Shown: one piece after another, positions 28,101 to 31,536 of the stretch
Numbering within the stretch: position 1 is the first letter of the stretch
Layout: each line of letters starts with the position of its first letter
Source: a virus
IMG/VR virus record: IMGVR_UViG_3300044568_000569
Coordinates: 1-31,536 of that record
Reading direction: 5' to 3' (one strand)
DNA length: 31,536 nucleotides
Notes under the pieces: model-generated
What the model was told of the DNA's origin: nothing
What the model saw: only the letters and a program-made list of their open reading frames with translations
Databases searched by the model: none
Position numbers and translations under genes: made by a program

Positions 28101-29797
28101 TGCCATACTTCATAACAGATAAAGCAGAGGGTTGTTCAGGATGGGCAACTGTTAAAGATGATGGCGAAGTAATCGGTTGCCATACAACTAAACAGGATGC
28201 CATAGATCAGATGGTTGCAGTTTCTATCGCTGAGGACATTGAAGTTGGTGGTGAGCGTATTGAGTCTGGACCACTTGCTGTAATCGTAGATATTGATGGA
28301 ACGCTTATTTCTAACGATGGTCAACTAATTGAAAAGACTTATAACTATCTAGATGATATGGATGATACAGAAATCTTTATTGTGACAGCACGTCTTGTCG
28401 CAGATCGTGATTCAACAATCGCAGAACTAGATTCATTAAGCATTGATTACGATCGATTAATTATGAAAGACAACAGTTCAGTAGATTCCGTTGAGTTCAA
28501 GAAAGCAACCGCCGAAATGTTGCTCAAGGAATACAACGTCATTCTTGCAATAGATAACAACCCAGATAATCGCGCTGCGTTTAGAGATTTAGGAATTACT
28601 GCTCTAGATGTTTCTGACGTTCCAGAAGTTCCGTCAGATGAGAACGATGATGATGAGGAAAGTATCCGCGCAATAAATCAAGATGCGCCAAGTTTTATGC
28701 GCGCTGCTGCCCGCCGTGGTCTAGCGTTCTACGCCGATGGATTAGCAGGCGATGGCTTAACTGATAAGACTGTTCGTGAAGCAAGACTTATGGCAGATGG
28801 CAAAGTTTCCGATGATAAGTGGATTCGCATTGCGGCGTGGATCGCAAGGCATATGCCTGACTTAGATGCTCCTGCTGCTAGTCCAAGCAATGAGCAATAT
28901 CCAAGTCCAGGAGTAGTTGCGCATTTCCTTTGGGGTTCGGGCGCAAGCAAAGCACAAGCACGGCGCACTATGGCTTACGCAGAGCGCGTTGTAGAACGGA
29001 TCAGGGCTGAACAGCAAGATCGCAACTCTGAGCAAAATGCTAAATGGAAAACAATTGCATTAAACTTAAACAAAGATGAAAGGCAAGAAATGACAACGAC
29101 AGTAGAACGCAGAGTGAATACCGTTGAGTTTGATATTCGTGCGGGGGAAGCATCAAGCGATGGAATGAGTTTCACGGGATATGCAGCCGTGTTCGATTCC
29201 CCGTCAGAACCGTTGCCGTTCACAGAAGTTATCAAGGGTGGCGCATTTCAGCGTTCGTTAAAGTCGCGCAACGAAATTAAATTATTTATGAATCACAACA
29301 CCGATGTTGTTCTTGGTTCTAGTCGCGCAGGGACTCTAAGACTGTCAGAGGATTCCCGCGGATTGCTTGCAGAGGCCGATCTACCAGATACAACTGCTGG
29401 TCGTGACTTGTCGATCCTTATGAAACGTGGCGATGTTAACTCAATGTCATTTGGTTTCAGCGTTCCCCCGCGTGGCGATAAGTGGTCAGACGATGGTGCA
29501 ACCCGCGAACTGCATCAAGTTCGTTTGCACGAAGTTTCTATTGTTACTGGATTCCCCGCTTATCAAGCGACAACCGCATCTGTCCGTTCCCTAGACATTC
29601 TTGCTACCCGTACCGCAGTTGACGTAGATGCCCTAAGCGATGCGATCACAAGACTAGAGGCTGGCGAAACTCTAGAGGCCGAACACGCAGACTTGATTTC
29701 AGAAGTTGTTTCTAAGTTACGCGCCGAACAACCAAGCAGTCTTGAACTACTAGAACTAAAGCGGAAGCAACTTGATCTAATGGCAAAGGTTTTCTAA
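28100..29797 (+). CDS. HAD-phosphatase / prohead protease fusion
   Basis: 565 aa from ATG 28100 (TAATG). Order of domains: (1) 1-48, ITDKAEGCSGWATVKDDGEV and CHTTKQDAIDQMVA, a short actinophage head module; (2) about 57-180, a HAD domain: VIVDIDGTLI (61-70), FIVTAR (93-98), AIDNNPDN (150-157); (3) about 192-305, an alpha domain with APSFMRAAARRGLAFYADGL and AWIARHMPDLDAP; (4) about 331-500, the prohead protease: FDIRAGEASSDGMSFTGYAA, IKLFMNHN (H399), MSFGFSVPP (S448/S450), HEVSIVTGFPAY. An internal ATG at 29090 (M331) with AAAGG upstream could give the 235-aa protease alone. The protease matures the capsid; the HAD part may act on nucleic acid ends or nucleotides. Confidence 0.88.
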   Translation: MPYFITDKAEGCSGWATVKDDGEVIGCHTTKQDAIDQMVAVSIAEDIEVGGERIESGPLAVIVDIDGTLISNDGQLIEKTYNYLDDMDDTEIFIVTARLVADRDSTIAELDSLSIDYDRLIMKDNSSVDSVEFKKATAEMLLKEYNVILAIDNNPDNRAAFRDLGITALDVSDVPEVPSDENDDDEESIRAINQDAPSFMRAAARRGLAFYADGLAGDGLTDKTVREARLMADGKVSDDKWIRIAAWIARHMPDLDAPAASPSNEQYPSPGVVAHFLWGSGASKAQARRTMAYAERVVERIRAEQQDRNSEQNAKWKTIALNLNKDERQEMTTTVERRVNTVEFDIRAGEASSDGMSFTGYAAVFDSPSEPLPFTEVIKGGAFQRSLKSRNEIKLFMNHNTDVVLGSSRAGTLRLSEDSRGLLAEADLPDTTAGRDLSILMKRGDVNSMSFGFSVPPRGDKWSDDGATRELHQVRLHEVSIVTGFPAYQATTASVRSLDILATRTAVDVDALSDAITRLEAGETLEAEHADLISEVVSKLRAEQPSSLELLELKRKQLDLMAKVF

Positions 29798-29988
29798 TGA
29801 ATGTGGCAGATGTTAAAAAATCATATCTGGCCGTTCTTGGTAATCCTCAGTCTGGGGTTTTTGTTGAGTTCGCCGATGCTATATGTGAAGCCATAGTTGC
29901 GGATTGTTCCGATACTAAATCAACTGAGGCAAAATCTTTCTCGCCTGTGGATGAAATACGAATTGAAAAGATAACAGAAACACGATAA
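29797..29988 (+). CDS. Hypothetical protein between protease and capsid
   Basis: 63 aa, ATG in TAATG with the protease stop; a terminator begins 10 nt after its stop. Sequence: VADVKKSYLAVLGNPQSGVF, VEFADAICEAIVADCSDTKS, then SFSPVDEIRIEKITETR. The same small length and position are found for uncharacterised proteins in other phages of this type. No role can be read. Confidence 0.65.
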   Translation: MNVADVKKSYLAVLGNPQSGVFVEFADAICEAIVADCSDTKSTEAKSFSPVDEIRIEKITETR

Positions 29989-29997
29989 TCTGTTTTC

Positions 29998-30043
29998 AGA
30001 AATAGGCTTGGTGCAGGGGAAGGCACGAGGCCTATTTCTTTTT
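29998..30043 (+). terminator. Terminator between protease unit and capsid gene
   Basis: AGAAATAGGC (29998-30007) pairs perfectly with GCCTATTTCT (30030-30039), with an inner GGTGC/GGCAC hairpin, and TTTTTG follows. It separates packaging/protease genes from the capsid gene, so the capsid gene needs its own promoter or read-through. Confidence 0.85.
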
Positions 30044-30047
30044 GTGC

Positions 30048-30053
30048 CATAAT
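30048..30053 (+). promoter_or_regulatory. Possible -10 box for the capsid gene
   Basis: CATAAT at 30048-30053, immediately behind the terminator, about 97 nt upstream of the capsid ATG. TAAGTT at 30055 could also serve. No -35 box outside the terminator stem. A promoter is expected because the terminator lies directly upstream of the most strongly needed structural gene. Confidence 0.35.
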
Positions 30054-30069
30054 TAAGTTGTGCAATTGA

Positions 30070-30106
30070 GTGGAGCCACCGTTGCGCTTACCTGTCGTGG
30101 AGCCAC
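30070..30106 (+). repeat. Direct repeat of palindrome GTGGAGCCAC in the capsid leader
   Basis: Two exact copies of GTGGAGCCAC (30070-30079 and 30097-30106), each itself an inverted repeat GTGG-AG-CCAC, 17 nt apart. They lie in the 5' untranslated leader of the capsid gene. Each could be bound by a dimeric protein, or the four arms could pair in RNA. Confidence 0.6.
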
Positions 30107-30150
30107 GCAGATTTGTAAGACCACAAACAAACAACTACTTAGGAGTAAGA

Positions 30151-31341
30151 ATGTCTGATTACATTAATCAGCAAGTAGAGGCTCGTGCAAAAGCGTGGGA
30201 TGCAGCAAAAGCATTGCTAGATTCCGCTGCCGCAGAAAAGCGCGATTTGTCCTCAGAAGAAAACGAAACATATGGCCGCATTATGGCCGACCTCGATCAG
30301 CGCGCCGCAACTATCGATACCATCAAGGCACAAGCAGAACGTGAAGAACGCGCTGCCGAAGCAATGGCTGGTTTCGAAGCACAGGCACGACCAGAAGTTT
30401 CTGTTCCATCAATTGATGATGCAGAACTAATCCGTTCACTTGCACGTGGAGAAATTCGCTCACATTCATTTGAAAAGCGCGATGTTCTAAAGTCCAGCAC
30501 GGGCAGTCCAGTACCTACGTCATTTTATGACCAAGTTATTATGCTTGCACGTCACGTTGGACCAATGCTTGAAACCTCGACAACACTTGCAACAGCAGGT
30601 GGCGAGAACTTGCAGATTCCTAGCCTGAGTGCATACTCAACTGGAACTGTAACTTCCGAAGCAGGAATCATTGGCGAGAGCGATCCAACATTCAATGCGT
30701 TCGTAACACTTGGCGCATACAAGTATTCATTCCTAACTCAGATCAGCCGTGAAATGGTTGAGGATGCTGGCGTGGATATTCTTGGATTCCTATCGGCTCA
30801 GACAGGTAACGCACTTGGCTACGCAGTCAACAACGCGCTAACTGTTGGAACTGGTACAACTCAGCCAACAGGTATCGTTACCGCCGCAGGCTCAGGCATC
30901 ACTGGTGGTACTGGCGTATCTGGCGCATTCACCGCTGACAACTTGATCGATCTTGTTTACAGCGTTGATACCGCAGGCCGCACTTTGCCAGGAACGGGTT
31001 TCCAGATGAACAGCAAATCAATCGCTGCCGTTCGCAAGTTAAAGGATTCAGCAGGACAGTATTTGTTCCAGCCATCCTTATCTGCGGATGCCCGCGATCT
31101 ATTGCTTGGATATCCTATTTTCGAAAATCCAGCAATCGTGAATCCATCAACTTCCGCAAAGTCAGTAATCTTTGGTCACTTGCCAAGTTACTACGTTCGC
31201 ACAGTTGGTGGCTTACGCCTAGATCGTTCGGATGATTACGCATTCCAGAACGACCTAATTACATTCCGTGCAACTATGCGCGTGGATGGCAACTTGATTC
31301 AGACCTCACACGTGAAGTCATTTATCGGTGCTGCTTCCTAG
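30151..31341 (+). CDS. Major capsid protein (HK97 fold)
   Basis: 396 aa from ATG 30151 (AGGAG at 30141-30145); an in-frame GTG start at 30070 would translate the leader and lacks a ribosome site. Residues 1-85 are the coiled-coil delta/scaffold domain (NQQVEARAKAWDAAKALLDS, RIMADLDQRAATIDTIKAQA). The mature HK97 fold begins near 105 (protease cut likely in 90-125): SFYDQVIMLARHVGPMLETS, YKYSFLTQISREMVEDAGVD, NNALTVGTGTTQPTGIVTAA, PGTGFQMNSKSIAAVRKLKD, IVNPSTSAKSVIFGHLPSYY. It is the shell subunit. A strong bidirectional terminator follows. No separate scaffold gene exists, consistent with the fused delta domain. Confidence 0.96.
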   Translation: MSDYINQQVEARAKAWDAAKALLDSAAAEKRDLSSEENETYGRIMADLDQRAATIDTIKAQAEREERAAEAMAGFEAQARPEVSVPSIDDAELIRSLARGEIRSHSFEKRDVLKSSTGSPVPTSFYDQVIMLARHVGPMLETSTTLATAGGENLQIPSLSAYSTGTVTSEAGIIGESDPTFNAFVTLGAYKYSFLTQISREMVEDAGVDILGFLSAQTGNALGYAVNNALTVGTGTTQPTGIVTAAGSGITGGTGVSGAFTADNLIDLVYSVDTAGRTLPGTGFQMNSKSIAAVRKLKDSAGQYLFQPSLSADARDLLLGYPIFENPAIVNPSTSAKSVIFGHLPSYYVRTVGGLRLDRSDDYAFQNDLITFRATMRVDGNLIQTSHVKSFIGAAS

Positions 31342-31354
31342 TTAATAGGAACAA

Positions 31355-31396
31355 AGAAAGAACCCCGTTGGAGCGCAGGCCAACGGGGTTCTTTCT
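31355..31396. terminator. Bidirectional terminator after the capsid gene
   Basis: A 17-bp perfect stem, AGAAAGAACCCCGTTGG (31355-31371) with its complement at 31380-31396, and an 8-nt loop. T-rich tracts occur on both strands of the stem (TTCTTTC on plus; TTCTTTCTTTG on minus). It stops both capsid transcription and that of the convergent minus-strand gene. Confidence 0.92.
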
Positions 31397-31400
31397 ATCT

Positions 31401-31536
31401 CTAGATGCTTACTAGGCAAATCCCGTATCTGTGCCAATCTTTCATTTCGGTAATCGCTAATTGCTTTGTTGGGTAATCCTCGATCAGCGCACAATCGAAT
31501 CCTGTCGGAACGTAACTGCCATCCCAATTCTTGAAG
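31401..31536 (-). CDS. C-terminal end of a minus-strand gene (5' partial)
   Basis: Frame open from the window edge to the stop CTA/TAG at 31401-31403, 44 residues: FKNWDGSYVPTGFDCALIED, YPTKQLAITEMKDWHRYGIC, LVSI. This frame is supported by the convergent terminator 5 nt behind the stop, by ordinary amino-acid composition and by codon choice like the neighbours. It is the only minus-strand gene I accept in the window. The family is not recognised. The open frame at 31342-31527 on the same strand is in another phase, reads through the terminator and is rejected. Confidence 0.65.
   Translation of the reverse strand, partial: FKNWDGSYVPTGFDCALIEDYPTKQLAITEMKDWHRYGICLVSI

Noticed and set aside
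30070-30150. Longer capsid protein starting at GTG 30070
   Set aside because: It would translate the palindromic repeats; the ATG at 30151 has AGGAG at the correct distance.
31342-31527. 61-codon open frame on the minus strand at the right end
   Set aside because: It runs through the perfect terminator stem and into its T tract; the neighbouring phase with a stop at 31401 has a better fit and is the one annotated.
1-31536. Window ends joining to a closed circle
   Set aside because: Joining the last base to the first gives a stop (TGA) a few codons upstream in both the glycosyltransferase frame and the minus-strand gene frame, while both genes look truncated; sequence is missing between the ends.
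1-31536. CRISPR array, integrase/attachment site, transposase
   Set aside because: No regularly spaced repeats, no recombinase motifs and no IS-like inverted ends were found on either strand, so temperate lifestyle cannot be supported from this window.

Overview
The window is most of a genome of a tailed phage with an HK97-type capsid and, judging from the tail gene order and the 736-aa tape measure, a long non-contractile tail. Two WhiB-family iron-sulfur regulators, an SSB ending in DDPWL, a P27-type small terminase, a proteasome/HslV-like peptidase and many small proteins of actinophage type point to an actinobacterial host. Base composition is moderate to low in G+C by eye, unlike phages of mycobacteria or Streptomyces. 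A freshwater low-GC actinobacterium (acI/Nanopelagicales-like) would fit, but that is inference. I see no integrase, immunity repressor, DNA polymerase, tRNA or CRISPR array.

Layout. 2-2114: three glycosyltransferase-like genes (the first cut by the window edge). 2141-3072: a lone Cys-rich gene with its own promoter, leader hairpin and terminator. 3109-9832 and 9864-10786: head-tail connector, tail terminator, tail tube, tail chaperones made by a -1 frameshift, tape measure, tail hub, and two tandem copies of a fibre-plus-small-protein module. 10796-12109: lysis genes (holin, M23 endolysin, a second membrane protein). 12152-13865: small HTH-like protein, calcineurin-like phosphoesterase, small zinc and MazG-like proteins, terminator. 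14042-21066: a densely overlapping, presumably early operon with a ribbon-helix-helix protein, replication initiator and helper, WhiB, Rad52-like annealing protein, RusA resolvase, second WhiB, SSB and HNH nuclease. 21076-21947: proteasome-like peptidase and second HNH. 22123-24407: ParB-like protein, CmoA-like carboxy-SAM synthase and C5-cytosine DNA methyltransferase. 24382-31341: terminases, portal, HAD/protease fusion, major capsid protein. 31401-31536: tail of a minus-strand gene behind a bidirectional terminator.

The most striking system is 22123-24407. A protein closely resembling CmoA, the enzyme that makes carboxy-S-adenosylmethionine from SAM and prephenate, lies directly next to a C5-cytosine methyltransferase whose motif X reads G-R-S-V-P-P instead of the usual G-N-S/A-V-P-P. 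An engineered N-to-K change at what I believe is the same position (M.MpeI N374) lets a DNA methyltransferase use carboxy-SAM. The phage may therefore naturally install 5-carboxymethylcytosine in its DNA. This is a hypothesis from sequence only.

Regulation visible in the sequence: three leaders (before 2214, 14042 and 16806) share a TGTTATA box, a short 5' hairpin and a TAGGA(A)CA/AGGAGCAA ribosome site. Three genes (10796, 21076, 22123) have a TAnnnT -10 box exactly 6 nt before the ATG and no Shine-Dalgarno, which suggests leaderless mRNAs. Several small genes below 60 codons fill the apparent gaps in the operons.
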